In this document: in pieces, positions 40,397 through 48,904 of the stretch
How the letters are laid out: the number at the start of each line of letters is the position of its first letter
Numbering within the stretch: the first letter of the stretch is position 1
Assembly: GCF_014673495.1 (NCBI RefSeq)
Contig: NZ_CP051006.1
Span: 744,001 to 808,000, forward strand
DNA: 64,000 nt
Direction: 5' to 3'
Source of the DNA: Streptomyces griseofuscus
GTDB lineage: Bacteria > Actinomycetota > Actinomycetes > Streptomycetales > Streptomycetaceae
Translations under genes and position numbers: made by a program
The notes under the pieces: generated by a model
Database searches by the model: none
What the model was told of the DNA's origin: nothing
The model's input: the letters and a program-made list of their open reading frames with translations, nothing else

Positions 40397-41794
40397 ATGC
40401 ACTCCCTGGAGCGGATCGGCCGCTACCGTCTCGAACGGCCGCTGGGCACCGGCGCCTTCGCCACCGTGTGGCTCGCCCATGACCCGGAGCTCGAGGCCCC
40501 GGTGGCGGTGAAGGTGCTCGCCGAGAACTGGTCGCACCGGCTGGACGTCCGGGAGCGTTTCCTCTCGGAGGCGCGGCTGCTGCGCCGGGCCGGTTCCAGC
40601 CGGGTGGTGCAGGTCTACGACATCGGTGAACTCCCGGACGGAAGACCGTACTTCGTGATGGAGTACGCCGACGGCGGCACCCTCGCCGATCTGCTGCGGG
40701 ACGGTCCGCTGCCGGTGCCGGAGGCGCTGGCGCTGACGGCTCAGGCGGCGCGGGCCGCCGCCGCGCTGCACGAGGCGGGGATCGTGCACCGCGACATCAA
40801 GCCGACCAACGTACTGCTGCACACCGCTCCGGACGGCACCCGGCGGGTGCTGCTGGCCGATCTGGGGCTCGCCAAGAGCCTGGCGCAGGGCTCGGTGCTG
40901 ACCCTGGCGGCGGGCTCGGCGGGCTACCGGCCGCCGGAGCAGGCGGAGCCCGGCGCGGGCATCGACGAGCGGGCCGATGTCTACAGCCTGGGCGCGGTCG
41001 GCTACGAGCTGGTCACCGGGACCGTGCCGGGGCCGCCCGGCAAGGTGGTGCCGCCCGCACGGCTGCGGCCGGGCCTCGGTGAGGACGTGGCGCGGGCGCT
41101 GCTGCGGGCGCTGGAGCCGGACAGGGCGCGGCGCTGGCCCGGCGCCGGTGCGTTCGCGGCCGAGCTGGACCGGCTGGCGGGCCGGCCCGCGGCCGCGGGG
41201 AGCACGGCGCGCCCTCGCCTCGACCGGGTCCGGGGGCGGCTGAACACGGTGACGCTGTCGGTGGCCGCGCTGGTCGCCGCCGCGCTGGCGGCGGTCACGG
41301 TGACCGTGGTGCTGCACCACGGCGGGGCCCCGGAGCAGCCGCGGGTGGCGGACGCGGGCGGCCGGGTGAGTGTCCGGGTGCCCGCGAGCTGGGACCGCGA
41401 GCTGCGCGACTCCGGCTGGGACCCCCGGGTACTGGGCCTGGGCCCCGGGCATGAACCGGGTCTGGTGGTGGCCGACGACCTGGCCCGCTGGCCCGAGCTG
41501 ACCGCCCCGGTCGACGGTGTGTTCGTCGGGGTCAGCGCGCACGGCGATGTCACCGCACGGGTGAAGGCGCTCGCGCACTCCGCCTGTCACTACTCCAGCA
41601 GCCGTGATTTCCGCGGTGCCGACTGGCACGGACTGGTGCGGGCCTGGAGCGGCTGTCCGGACGGCGGTTCGATCACCGAGTCCGCGCTCGTCCCGGCGGG
41701 CGGCGCCACCGAGCCGCAGGTGTATGTGCAGCTACGCCAGCGGGGTGACGGCGACGCCACCGATGGCGTACTGCGCTCGCTGCGGGTGCGCTGA
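40397..41794 (+). CDS. Membrane Ser/Thr protein kinase (PknB-like)
   Basis: A 465-residue Hanks-type kinase. The catalytic domain (about residues 7-265) has the Gly loop LGTGAFATVWLAHD, the Lys in PVAVKVLAENW, HRDIKPTNV in the catalytic loop and DLGLAKS in place of DFG. One transmembrane helix follows (about 283-305, LSVAALVAAALAAVTVTVVL), then an extracellular domain of about 155 residues with two Cys and no PASTA repeats, so it senses something other than peptidoglycan. Divergent from the ECF sigma gene. Confidence 0.94.
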   Translation: MHSLERIGRYRLERPLGTGAFATVWLAHDPELEAPVAVKVLAENWSHRLDVRERFLSEARLLRRAGSSRVVQVYDIGELPDGRPYFVMEYADGGTLADLLRDGPLPVPEALALTAQAARAAAALHEAGIVHRDIKPTNVLLHTAPDGTRRVLLADLGLAKSLAQGSVLTLAAGSAGYRPPEQAEPGAGIDERADVYSLGAVGYELVTGTVPGPPGKVVPPARLRPGLGEDVARALLRALEPDRARRWPGAGAFAAELDRLAGRPAAAGSTARPRLDRVRGRLNTVTLSVAALVAAALAAVTVTVVLHHGGAPEQPRVADAGGRVSVRVPASWDRELRDSGWDPRVLGLGPGHEPGLVVADDLARWPELTAPVDGVFVGVSAHGDVTARVKALAHSACHYSSSRDFRGADWHGLVRAWSGCPDGGSITESALVPAGGATEPQVYVQLRQRGDGDATDGVLRSLRVR

Positions 41795-41954
41795 GGGGTG
41801 AGCCGAGGGTCGGTCCGGGGCCGAAGCGGGAAAAGGAATCCTCGTGTTCCGAACTTTTCCCACCCTCCGTGCATCGGAGTGGGGTGACGGCGCACTCGGC
41901 ACCGTAGGCACGCGTCCATCCGCGTGCCCCGACCAACCAGGAGTGTTGAGCGAC

Positions 41955-42656
41955 ATGGTGTACACCCCACGGTCCGCGCGGCGCGGAGCCCTGTTCGCGG
42001 GCTCGGTCGCCGTGCTGGGCCTGCTGACCGCCTGCGGCACCGGCCAGACCGTGCACAGCAGTTCCCCCATCACGTCCTCGGGTACGGCGGCGCCCGCGAC
42101 CGGCGATTCCTCCGCACCGGCGCCCTCCGACACCGCGACCACGTCCTCCCCCGTCTCCTCCGCGCCCACCGGCGCCCCCTCGACGGCGCCCACCCGGGCG
42201 ACCGCCACCTCGGGCGGGGGCACCACCGCCGCGGCGAGCACCCGCTGCCACACCTCCGAACTGCGGGCCTCCGTCGGCCGCAACGACCCGGGCGCCGGGC
42301 AGGAGAATTTCCCCGTGGTTCTCACCAACACCTCCGGGCGCACCTGCACCGTGCGCGGCTTCCCGGGCGCGGCCTTCGTGAACGCGTCCGGCGGGCAGCT
42401 CGGGCCCAACCCCGGCCGGGAGTCGGGCTCTTCGACGACGGTCACGCTCAAGCCGGGCCAGAGCGCCTGGGCCGGGCTGACCTTCTCCAACCCGGGGGTC
42501 AGCGGCGCGAAGACGGCCAGGCCGGCGGCCCTGCTGATCACCCCGCCGGATGAACGCGATCATCTGAAGGTGACGTGGACGGGCGGTGAGGTCCCGGTCT
42601 CCGGCAACTCCTCGGCCGTCTTCCTGACCGTGTTCAGCCCCGGCACCGCTCCCTGA
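41955..42656 (+). CDS. DUF4232-type secreted lipoprotein
   Basis: A 233-residue lipoprotein. The signal peptide ends in the lipobox LLTAC (Cys at residue 27), and a long Ser/Thr/Ala/Pro linker (about 30-95) leads to a DUF4232 domain (about 97-230) with the family's RCHTSELRASVG start, NTSGRTCTVRGFPG and a paired Cys. It should sit on the outer face of the membrane; function unknown. Preceded by a 160-bp gap containing an imperfect GGGAAAAG/CTTTTCCC hairpin (41828-41861), and followed by a terminator. Confidence 0.92.
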   Translation: MVYTPRSARRGALFAGSVAVLGLLTACGTGQTVHSSSPITSSGTAAPATGDSSAPAPSDTATTSSPVSSAPTGAPSTAPTRATATSGGGTTAAASTRCHTSELRASVGRNDPGAGQENFPVVLTNTSGRTCTVRGFPGAAFVNASGGQLGPNPGRESGSSTTVTLKPGQSAWAGLTFSNPGVSGAKTARPAALLITPPDERDHLKVTWTGGEVPVSGNSSAVFLTVFSPGTAP

Positions 42657-42663
42657 CCGTCCG

Positions 42664-42689
42664 CCCCGGCCGTCGCGAGACGGCCGGGG
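42664..42689 (+). terminator. Hairpin after the lipoprotein gene
   Basis: CCCCGGCCGTC/GACGGCCGGGG forms a perfect 11-bp stem with a GCGA loop, eight bases after the lipoprotein stop. Confidence 0.8.
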
Positions 42690-42740
42690 CCATCTGCTTT
42701 CATGGGCGGGAAAGCGTGATCGAATCCGGAAGGACCCGCC

Positions 42741-43994
42741 CTGAACAGCGCGCTCGCCGAAGCACTCTCCGTGGCACTGCTCCTCGCGGTGCTCGCCTTC
42801 GCCGTCGTACGGCCCTTCGGGTGGCCGGAGGCGGTCATGGCCGTCCCGGCCGCCGGGATCGTGATCGCCTCCGGCGCCATCTCCCTCGACCATGCCCGCG
42901 CCGAGGCCGAGCGGCTGGGTCCGGTGGTCGGTTTCCTCGCGGCGGTCCTGGTGCTCGCCCACTTCTGTGCCGTGGAGGGCCTGTTCCGGGCGTGCGGGGC
43001 ATGGATGGCCCGGTGGGCGGCGGGGCGTCCGGTACGGCTGCTGACCGCGGTCTTCGTGCTCGCCTCCGCCATCACCGCCGCACTCAGCCTGGACGCCACG
43101 ATCGTGCTGCTCACCCCGGTGGTGTTCGCCACCGCCGCGCGCACCGGCGTACGCCCCAAGCCGCACGTGTACGCCTGCACGCATCTGTCGAACACGGCGT
43201 CCCTGCTGCTGCCGGTGTCCAATCTGACGAACCTGCTGGCGTTCGCGGCGAGCGGGCTGAGCTTCACCCGGTTCGCCGGGCTGATGGCCCTGCCGTGGCT
43301 GGCGGCGATCGCCGTGGAGTACGTGGTGTTCCGGCGGTTCTTCGCCGGTGACCTCGCGGCGGCGGCCCCGGCGGGCCGGGACACCGGCGAGCCGCCCGTC
43401 TTCCCCCGGTTCGCGGTGGTGACCGTGGTCTGCACGCTGGCCGGGTTCGTGGTGGCCTCGGCGTTCGGCGTCGAACCCGCCTGGGTGGCGGCGGCCGGGG
43501 CGCTGGTGCTGGCCGGGCGGGCGCTGCTGCGCCGCGAGGCGACCCCGGTGGCGGTGGTGCGGGCGGCGGCCCCGGCGTTCCTCGCGTTCGTGCTCGCGCT
43601 GGGCATCGTGGTGCGGGCGGTGGTGGACAACGGGCTCGCCGATGTGCTCGGGCATGTGGTGCCGGGCGGCACCGGGCTGCCCGCGCTGCTGGGGATCGCC
43701 GCGCTGGCCGCCGTCCTCGCGAACATCGTCAACAATCTGCCCGCCGTGCTGGTCCTGCTGCCGCTCGCGGCCCCCGCGGGCCCCGGCGCGGTGCTCGCGG
43801 TGCTGCTCGGGGTGAACATCGGTCCGAACCTGACCTACGCCGGGTCCCTGGCCACGCTGCTGTGGCGGCGGATCGTGCACCAGCACGAGCACGGTGTGAA
43901 CCTCGGCGAGTTCACCCGGCTGGGTCTGCTCGCCGTGCCGTCCTCCCTCGCGGTCGCGGTGGTGGCACTGTGGGGGTCGCTGCACGTTCTCTGA
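42741..43994 (+). CDS. ArsB/SLC13-like anion permease
   Basis: A 417-residue integral membrane protein with about ten to eleven helices, of the ion-transporter superfamily that includes ArsB and SLC13. Paired conserved regions are LSLDATIVLLTPVVFATAAR with CTHLSNTASLLLPVSNLTNL, and ANIVNNLPAVLVLLPLA with GVNIGPNLTYAGSLATLLW. The substrate may be arsenite, citrate or another anion. The best-supported start is an unusual CTG at 42741, with GGAAGGA six bases upstream; GTG 42771 would give a shorter first helix. A universal stress protein gene follows 15 bp later. Confidence 0.87.
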   Translation: MNSALAEALSVALLLAVLAFAVVRPFGWPEAVMAVPAAGIVIASGAISLDHARAEAERLGPVVGFLAAVLVLAHFCAVEGLFRACGAWMARWAAGRPVRLLTAVFVLASAITAALSLDATIVLLTPVVFATAARTGVRPKPHVYACTHLSNTASLLLPVSNLTNLLAFAASGLSFTRFAGLMALPWLAAIAVEYVVFRRFFAGDLAAAAPAGRDTGEPPVFPRFAVVTVVCTLAGFVVASAFGVEPAWVAAAGALVLAGRALLRREATPVAVVRAAAPAFLAFVLALGIVVRAVVDNGLADVLGHVVPGGTGLPALLGIAALAAVLANIVNNLPAVLVLLPLAAPAGPGAVLAVLLGVNIGPNLTYAGSLATLLWRRIVHQHEHGVNLGEFTRLGLLAVPSSLAVAVVALWGSLHVL

Positions 43995-44009
43995 CGGGAG
44001 GCCGACCCG

Positions 44010-44501
44010 ATGCGGGTGATCGTCTGGCTGGTCGAGGGCACCTGGCCCGCGTGTGTGGACGCCGTGCGCACACATGCGCCGGAGTCCGCCGAGGTGGTGC
44101 TGCTGCATGTCAGCGGGCCCGATGTGCCCGGGGTCGCGCACGGCGCGTTCGCCGGGCTGCTGGGCCGTGGGCACCCGGAGCGCGATCCCGGTGACCTGCT
44201 GGAGGCGTTGGGCGGGACGTCGGCGGCCGAACTCCTGGCGGCGGCCGCCGAGCGGCTGGGCCGGCCCGCCGTGTGCGAGGAGCGCGCGGGCCGGGTGGAG
44301 CGGGAGGTGGTGGCCGCCGCCGAGGGGGCCGATCTGCTGGTGCTGGCCCGGGACGGCGACCGGTCCCGGCTCGGGCCGCGCAGCCTCGGCCCGGCGGTCC
44401 GCTTCGCCGTCGACCACGCCCCCTGCCCGGTCCTGCTGGTCTGGCCCGAACCGGCCCCCGGCCTCGCGACCATCCCCCCTCCGCCGCCGCACCACCCCTG
44501 A
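44010..44501 (+). CDS. Universal stress protein (UspA family)
   Basis: A 163-residue UspA-fold protein. It begins with the beta-strand RVIVWLVEGTW in place of the more usual DGS pattern and has the C-terminal nucleotide-loop region LVLARDGDRSRLGPRSLGPA followed by HAPCPVLLVW. The ATP-binding GxxG-x9-GS motif is only partly kept, so ATP binding is uncertain. GGGAGG lies just upstream of the ATG. Close behind the permease gene on the same strand, so it may regulate the permease, as some Usp proteins do. Confidence 0.85.
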   Translation: MRVIVWLVEGTWPACVDAVRTHAPESAEVVLLHVSGPDVPGVAHGAFAGLLGRGHPERDPGDLLEALGGTSAAELLAAAAERLGRPAVCEERAGRVEREVVAAAEGADLLVLARDGDRSRLGPRSLGPAVRFAVDHAPCPVLLVWPEPAPGLATIPPPPPHHP

Positions 44502-44616
44502 GAACGCCCCTTGAGCCGGTGGGTGACCTCCGGGAGCCGGGCCTCGCACACGCCTCCCCCTGTCGGGGGTGTCCGCCTGGCCTGGCACGGGCTGGACCCC
44601 ACGCGAGGAGCGGACC

Positions 44617-45422
44617 ATGACAGCGACAGGCAAGGGCACTCTCACCCGGGCCGCGGCCGCGCACTTCGAGGAGCGCGGATTCACCGTCGTACCGGGGCTG
44701 TTCGGGTGCGACGAGATCGCCCGGCTGTGCGCCGAGTTCGCGGCGCTGCACGCGGCGGGCCGGTGCCGGGGCACTTCGCGCCGGATGCGGCCGACCCCGA
44801 TCCGCTGCGCCGCCACCCCCGGGTGATACACCCGCACGAAATCAGCTCCCTGGCCCGGGAGTTCCTGCTCGACGTCCGGCTGCGGTCGGTGCTGGAGGCG
44901 CTGTTCGGCGAGGAGGTGCTGGCCGCGCAGAGCATGTTCTACTTCAAGCCGCCGGGTGCGCGCGGGCAGGCGCTGCACCAGGACAACTTCTATCTGCGGG
45001 TGGCGCAGGGCACCTGTGTGGCCGCGTGGGTGGTGTGCGAGCCGATCGACCGGGGCAACGGCGGTCTCGAAGTGGTGCCCGGCACACACCGGATGGACCT
45101 GTTCTGCCCCGAAATAGCTGACATGGAGCTGTCGTTCGCCCGTGAGTACGTCCCGCCGCCGCCCGGTCTCGAACCGGTGCCCGTCGATCTGGCCCCGGGC
45201 GACGTGCTGTTCTTCAACGGCAGCCTGGTGCACGGCTCGGGCCCCAACCGCACCGCCGACCGGTTCCGGCGCTCCTTCATCGGGCACTACGTGGGCCGTT
45301 CGGCGCGGCGCATCGGGGCGCACTACCGGACGCTCACCATGTCCGGCGCGCGGGTGCGGCTGCCCAAGAGCGCGGGCGCGGGCCCGTGCGGCACGGAGTT
45401 CGCGCCGCACGGACCGCACTGA
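44617..45422 (+). pseudogene. PhyH-family dioxygenase with frameshift
   Basis: Phytanoyl-CoA dioxygenase-like Fe(II)/2-oxoglutarate enzyme, about 268 residues if repaired. ATG 44617 (GAGGAG upstream) starts a normal N-terminus (HFEERGFTVVPGLFGCDEIA) but the frame breaks near 44758-44763: after AALHAAG the zero frame reads to a stop at 44826, while the neighbouring frame continues PVPGHFAPDAADPDPLRRHP to the end. One extra base in the GGGCCGG run would restore it. Downstream motifs are intact: LHQDNFYLRV (H, D), SLVHGSGPNRT (distal His). Either a recent pseudogene or a sequence error. Confidence 0.85.
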
Positions 45423-45441
45423 GCTCGACCGCGCGGGGCTC

Positions 45442-46410
45442 TCAGTGACCGCTGATCGCGCGCGGAGTGTACGGCCGCTCCAGCTCCTCGATCTCCTTGT
45501 CGCTGAGGGTGAGTTCGACGGCGGCGACCGCGTCCTCCAGGTGCCGGGGCTTGCCCGCGCCGACGATCGGGGCGGTCACCGGGCTCTGGTGCAGCAGCCA
45601 GGCGAGGGCCACCTGGGCGCGCGACACGCCCCGCTCCCCGGCGATCCGGGTGACGGCCTCCACGATCGCGCGGTCGCCCTCCTGGTAGAGCTTGCCGCCG
45701 AAGACGTCGTGCTCGCTGCGCTCGGTGACCGTGCCCCAGTCGCGGGTGAGCCGGCCCCGGGCGAGCGGGCTCCACGGCAGCACGCCGACGCCCTGGTCGA
45801 CGCAGAGCGGCAGCATCTCCCGCTCCTCCTCGCGGTAGAGCAGGTTGTAGTGGTCCTGCATGGAGACGAACTTCGTCCAGCCGTGCCGCTCCGCCGTGTA
45901 CTGGGCCTTGGAGAACTCCCACGCGTACATCGAACTCGCCCCGATGTAGCGGGCCTTGCCCGCCTTGACCACGTCGTGCAGCGCCTCCATCGTCTCCTCG
46001 ATCGGAGTGGCGTGGTCATAGCGGTGGATCTGGTAGAGGTCGACGTAGTCGGTGCCGAGGCGGCGCAGGCTGTGGTCGATCTCGGTCATGATCGCCTTGC
46101 GGGACAACCCGGCGCCGTTGGGGCCCGGCCGCATCCGCCCGTGCACCTTGGTGGCCAGCACGATGTCGTCGCGGTGCGCGAAGTCCTTGAGCGCCCTGCC
46201 GACGATCTCCTCGCTGGTGCCGTCGGAGTAGACATTGGCGGTGTCGAAGAAGTTGATGCCCGCCTCCAGCGCCTGCCGGATCAGCGGACGGGCGGCCTCC
46301 TCCTCCAGGGTCCATTCGTGCTTGCCGCGCTCCGGCACCCCGTAGGTCATGCAGCCCAGACAGACACGCGACACGTCCAGGCCCGTCGAACCGAGCTTCA
46401 CATACTGCAT
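45442..46410 (-). CDS. Aldo/keto reductase
   Basis: A 322-residue NADPH-dependent aldo/keto reductase of the YajO/AKR11-like type. The catalytic tetrad is visible: D in NFFDTANVYSDGTSE, Y three residues on, K in VLATKVHGRM and H in LYQIHRYDHATPI. The NADP-binding end is GVLPWSPLARGRL with AGKPRHLEDAVAA. The start ATG begins the conserved MQYVKLGSTGLDVSRVCLGC. Converges with the PhyH gene and is divergent from the glycosidase-like gene at 46512. Confidence 0.94.
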   Translation of the reverse strand: MQYVKLGSTGLDVSRVCLGCMTYGVPERGKHEWTLEEEAARPLIRQALEAGINFFDTANVYSDGTSEEIVGRALKDFAHRDDIVLATKVHGRMRPGPNGAGLSRKAIMTEIDHSLRRLGTDYVDLYQIHRYDHATPIEETMEALHDVVKAGKARYIGASSMYAWEFSKAQYTAERHGWTKFVSMQDHYNLLYREEEREMLPLCVDQGVGVLPWSPLARGRLTRDWGTVTERSEHDVFGGKLYQEGDRAIVEAVTRIAGERGVSRAQVALAWLLHQSPVTAPIVGAGKPRHLEDAVAAVELTLSDKEIEELERPYTPRAISGH

Positions 46411-46511
46411 CGTTGCTGCTCCTGCCTTCGGGACGGGTGATCACGGCCGAGCCTACGACGTGGCCGGACACCGTCTTGACGGTCGAAGCGTTTGCACGCT
46501 TTGATCCTGAC

Positions 46512-47318
46512 ATGTTCCGCGCCGCCTCACTCGTCGTACTGGCCGTCACCGTCTCCGTCCTGACGGGCTGTGCGACCACCGGAAAGGACGACGGCGCGAA
46601 GCCGCCCTCGGTCCGGCTGCCACCCCGGCACGCCGGGTTCGACTACCAGATCGGCGGCGCCTATCCCCCGCCGTCCGGCGTCCGCGTCGTCAGCCGCGAC
46701 CGGTCCGACTCCCCCGCCCCGGGCCTGTACAACATCTGCTACGTCAACGCCTTCCAGGCCCAGCCCGCCGAACGCGCCTCCTGGCCGCGCGACCTGCTGC
46801 TGCGGGACAAGCACGGCAGGGTGGTCATGGACAAGGACTGGAACGAGGCGCTGCTCGACATCGGCACCCCGGCCAAGCGCAAGCGGGTGGCGCGGCGGGT
46901 GGACGGCTGGATCGACGACTGCGCGCGCAAGGGCTTCGACGCCGTGGAGCCGGACAACTACGACAGCTACACCCGCTCCGACGGCCTGCTCTCCGCCTCC
47001 GACGCGACGGCGTTCATCGCCCTGCTGTCCCGGCACGCGCACGACCGGCACCTGGCGATCGCCCAGAAGAACACCTCCGAACTGGCCGGCCGGCGGCGCC
47101 GGGCCGGGCTGGACTTCGCGGTGGCGGAGGAGTGCGGGCAGTACGACGAGTGCGGGGTGTACGCGAAGGCGTTCGGGGACCGCGTGGTCGACATCGAGTA
47201 CACCTCGGACGGACTGCGCAAGGCCCTGGCCGGCTGGGGCAAGCGGCTGAGCATCGTCCGCCGGGACCGGGACGTCACCACTCCGGGCGCCTCGGGGTAT
47301 GTGCGGGCGGTGCGCTAG
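46512..47318 (+). CDS. GH114-like endo-alpha-1,4-polygalactosaminidase lipoprotein
   Basis: A 268-residue secreted protein. The signal peptide ends in the lipobox VLTGC (Cys at residue 20). The domain matches the TM1410/GH114 family of polygalactosaminidases: FDYQIGGAYPPPSGVRVVSR, LYNICYVNAFQAQP, GFDAVEPDNYDSYTR and AIAQKNTSELA, a TIM barrel with acidic residues at strand ends. It would act on galactosamine-rich exopolysaccharide outside the cell. Divergent from the aldo/keto reductase gene. Confidence 0.9.
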   Translation: MFRAASLVVLAVTVSVLTGCATTGKDDGAKPPSVRLPPRHAGFDYQIGGAYPPPSGVRVVSRDRSDSPAPGLYNICYVNAFQAQPAERASWPRDLLLRDKHGRVVMDKDWNEALLDIGTPAKRKRVARRVDGWIDDCARKGFDAVEPDNYDSYTRSDGLLSASDATAFIALLSRHAHDRHLAIAQKNTSELAGRRRRAGLDFAVAEECGQYDECGVYAKAFGDRVVDIEYTSDGLRKALAGWGKRLSIVRRDRDVTTPGASGYVRAVR

Positions 47319-47456
47319 GTGTTCTGTCCGGGCGGATGTGTTGCTGCCCCCAGGTGACCGTTCGGCGTGGGAGGCGGTGGAGGGTCGTACCGTCGGATGA
47401 TCCTCGTGGGCAGGCGACCGGCGCCCGGCCGGTCCTGGCCGCCCGGGAGGACCGCG

Positions 47457-48314
47457 GTGCCGACTCGTCCGACCACCCTGAGAGCACTGACCGGAGCGGC
47501 GCTGCTGCCTCTGGCCCTCGTCACCCCGGCCTGGGGCAGCCCGGCCGCCGCCCCGGCCCCGAAGGCCGAGGATCCGGCCACGCTGTGCGCGGTCGCGGGG
47601 ACGCTGCGCGGCGATCACGGCCAGCACGCGCTGGTCAGCCTGTGCGCGGGCAGCGGCACCCCGCAGTTCGCGGTCTCCGCCCCGGCCTCCTGCGGCCGCG
47701 CGGGCACCCGGGTCCGCTACAGCTGCCGTACCAATGGCACCTGGTCCGCCAAGCGCTCCGGCAAGACCCTGGCCGGCGGCCCGCTGCCCGGTTCGGGCGA
47801 CTACCCGGGGCCCGGCACATACGACATCACGGCCACCGTACGGGTACTGTCCGCACCCGCCGGGGTGGACCTCACGGGCCAGGTGCGGGCCACCCTGACA
47901 CTGACCGCGCCCAAGGCGCCGCCCACCCACGCCATCACCGTCGACCGGACCACCCTGCGCCGCAACTCCACGACCACGCTTGTCTACACGGTCCGCCGGG
48001 ACAGCGCGGAGGGCGACGGCAGCGCACGGTTCGGACTGATCGGCGAGTCGGCCAGCGGTGTCCGGATCGCCACCTCCGACGCCCGCTGCGTCAACCCGCT
48101 GGTGGGCAAGTACCCGGCGAGGACCCGGCTTCCGTACTCCCTGGACTGCGCGCTGACCGAGCTCCAGCCCGGCCACCCGGAGCAGGTCAAGGTCCGCGTG
48201 ACCGTCGGCGCCACCTGCTCCACGGTGGTCTCCAAGCTGGGCTACTGGATGCCGAACGGGCAGGCCCTGTACACCGGCGGCATGCTGGAAGGACCCGAGC
48301 TCACCTGCTCCTAG
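47457..48314 (+). CDS. Secreted protein of unknown function (285 aa)
   Basis: Not recognised. GTG 47457 has GGGAGG six bases upstream. The N-terminus is a signal peptide (LRALTGAALLPLALVTPAWG, cleavage near residue 28). The mature part is beta-rich with six or more Cys (LCAVAG, SLCAGSG, SCGRAG, YSCRTNG, ARCVNP, LDCAL, ATCSTV, LTCS), implying disulfides. A central HAITVDRTTLRRNSTTTLVY segment looks like an Ig-like or surface-layer repeat. Its TAG and the stop of the convergent flavoprotein gene share the palindrome CTAG. Confidence 0.8.
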   Translation: MPTRPTTLRALTGAALLPLALVTPAWGSPAAAPAPKAEDPATLCAVAGTLRGDHGQHALVSLCAGSGTPQFAVSAPASCGRAGTRVRYSCRTNGTWSAKRSGKTLAGGPLPGSGDYPGPGTYDITATVRVLSAPAGVDLTGQVRATLTLTAPKAPPTHAITVDRTTLRRNSTTTLVYTVRRDSAEGDGSARFGLIGESASGVRIATSDARCVNPLVGKYPARTRLPYSLDCALTELQPGHPEQVKVRVTVGATCSTVVSKLGYWMPNGQALYTGGMLEGPELTCS

Positions 48315-48853
48315 GCTCGTTCCAGCAGGTCGAGGGCGGTCGTCCAGGGGAACGCGGGGCGGTCGCCGGCGGAGCCCGGCTCACCGGAGTACGGCTCTCC
48401 GAAGCGCACGCCCATCCCGCGCAGCCGTACCAGGCTGTCCTGGTAGGCGGGATGGGCGGCCAGCGCACCACCCACACAGGGCAGCACCGCGATCGGCACC
48501 CCGAGGCCCGCGGCCTCGCACAGGGTGCCGACGGCCAGGGTGTCGCCGATGCCCGCCGCCCACTTGTTGACGGTGTTGAAGGTGGCCGGCGCGACCGCCA
48601 CCGCGTCGGGTGCCGGGAACGGCCGCGGATCGGCCGGAGACCGCCATGCCGACCGTACGACCCTGCCGGTACGGGCCTGAACGGCCGCGACGTCGAAGAA
48701 GCCGCCCATCGCGACCGGGGTGGCGATGACCCCGACCTCCCAGCCCCGCTCCTGCGCGGCCGCGATCAACTCCTCGACCCCGGCGGCGATACCGGCCGCG
48801 CAGACGACGACGTACAGGAACGGCTTCTGAGGTGCTCCGGCGTGTTCGGTCAC
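48311..48853 (-). CDS. Flavoprotein, HFCD (DfpB/phosphopantothenoylcysteine decarboxylase-like) family
   Basis: A 180-residue flavin-binding protein of the homo-oligomeric Cys decarboxylase fold. FLYVVVCAAGIAAGVEELI, VGVIATPVAMGGF, VAVAPATFNTVNKWAAGIGD and VPIAVLPCVGG are the FMN-contact regions seen in this family. It is smaller than CoaBC and lacks the synthetase half, so it may act in peptide or small-molecule oxidative decarboxylation or an unrelated FMN reaction. Start GTG 48853. Converges with the secreted protein gene and follows the MOSC gene on the same strand. Confidence 0.85.
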   Translation of the reverse strand: MTEHAGAPQKPFLYVVVCAAGIAAGVEELIAAAQERGWEVGVIATPVAMGGFFDVAAVQARTGRVVRSAWRSPADPRPFPAPDAVAVAPATFNTVNKWAAGIGDTLAVGTLCEAAGLGVPIAVLPCVGGALAAHPAYQDSLVRLRGMGVRFGEPYSGEPGSAGDRPAFPWTTALDLLERA

Positions 48854-48904
48854 CGGGGAAGCGTATCGACCGGCGACGGGCCGCTGCGGTGATCCGGTGA
48901 TCCG

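Noticed and set aside
41673..45419. A 1248-codon minus-strand open frame over the lipoprotein, permease and PhyH genes
   Set aside because: It spans several well-supported plus-strand genes and is rich in Arg/His/Gln/Gly without motifs.
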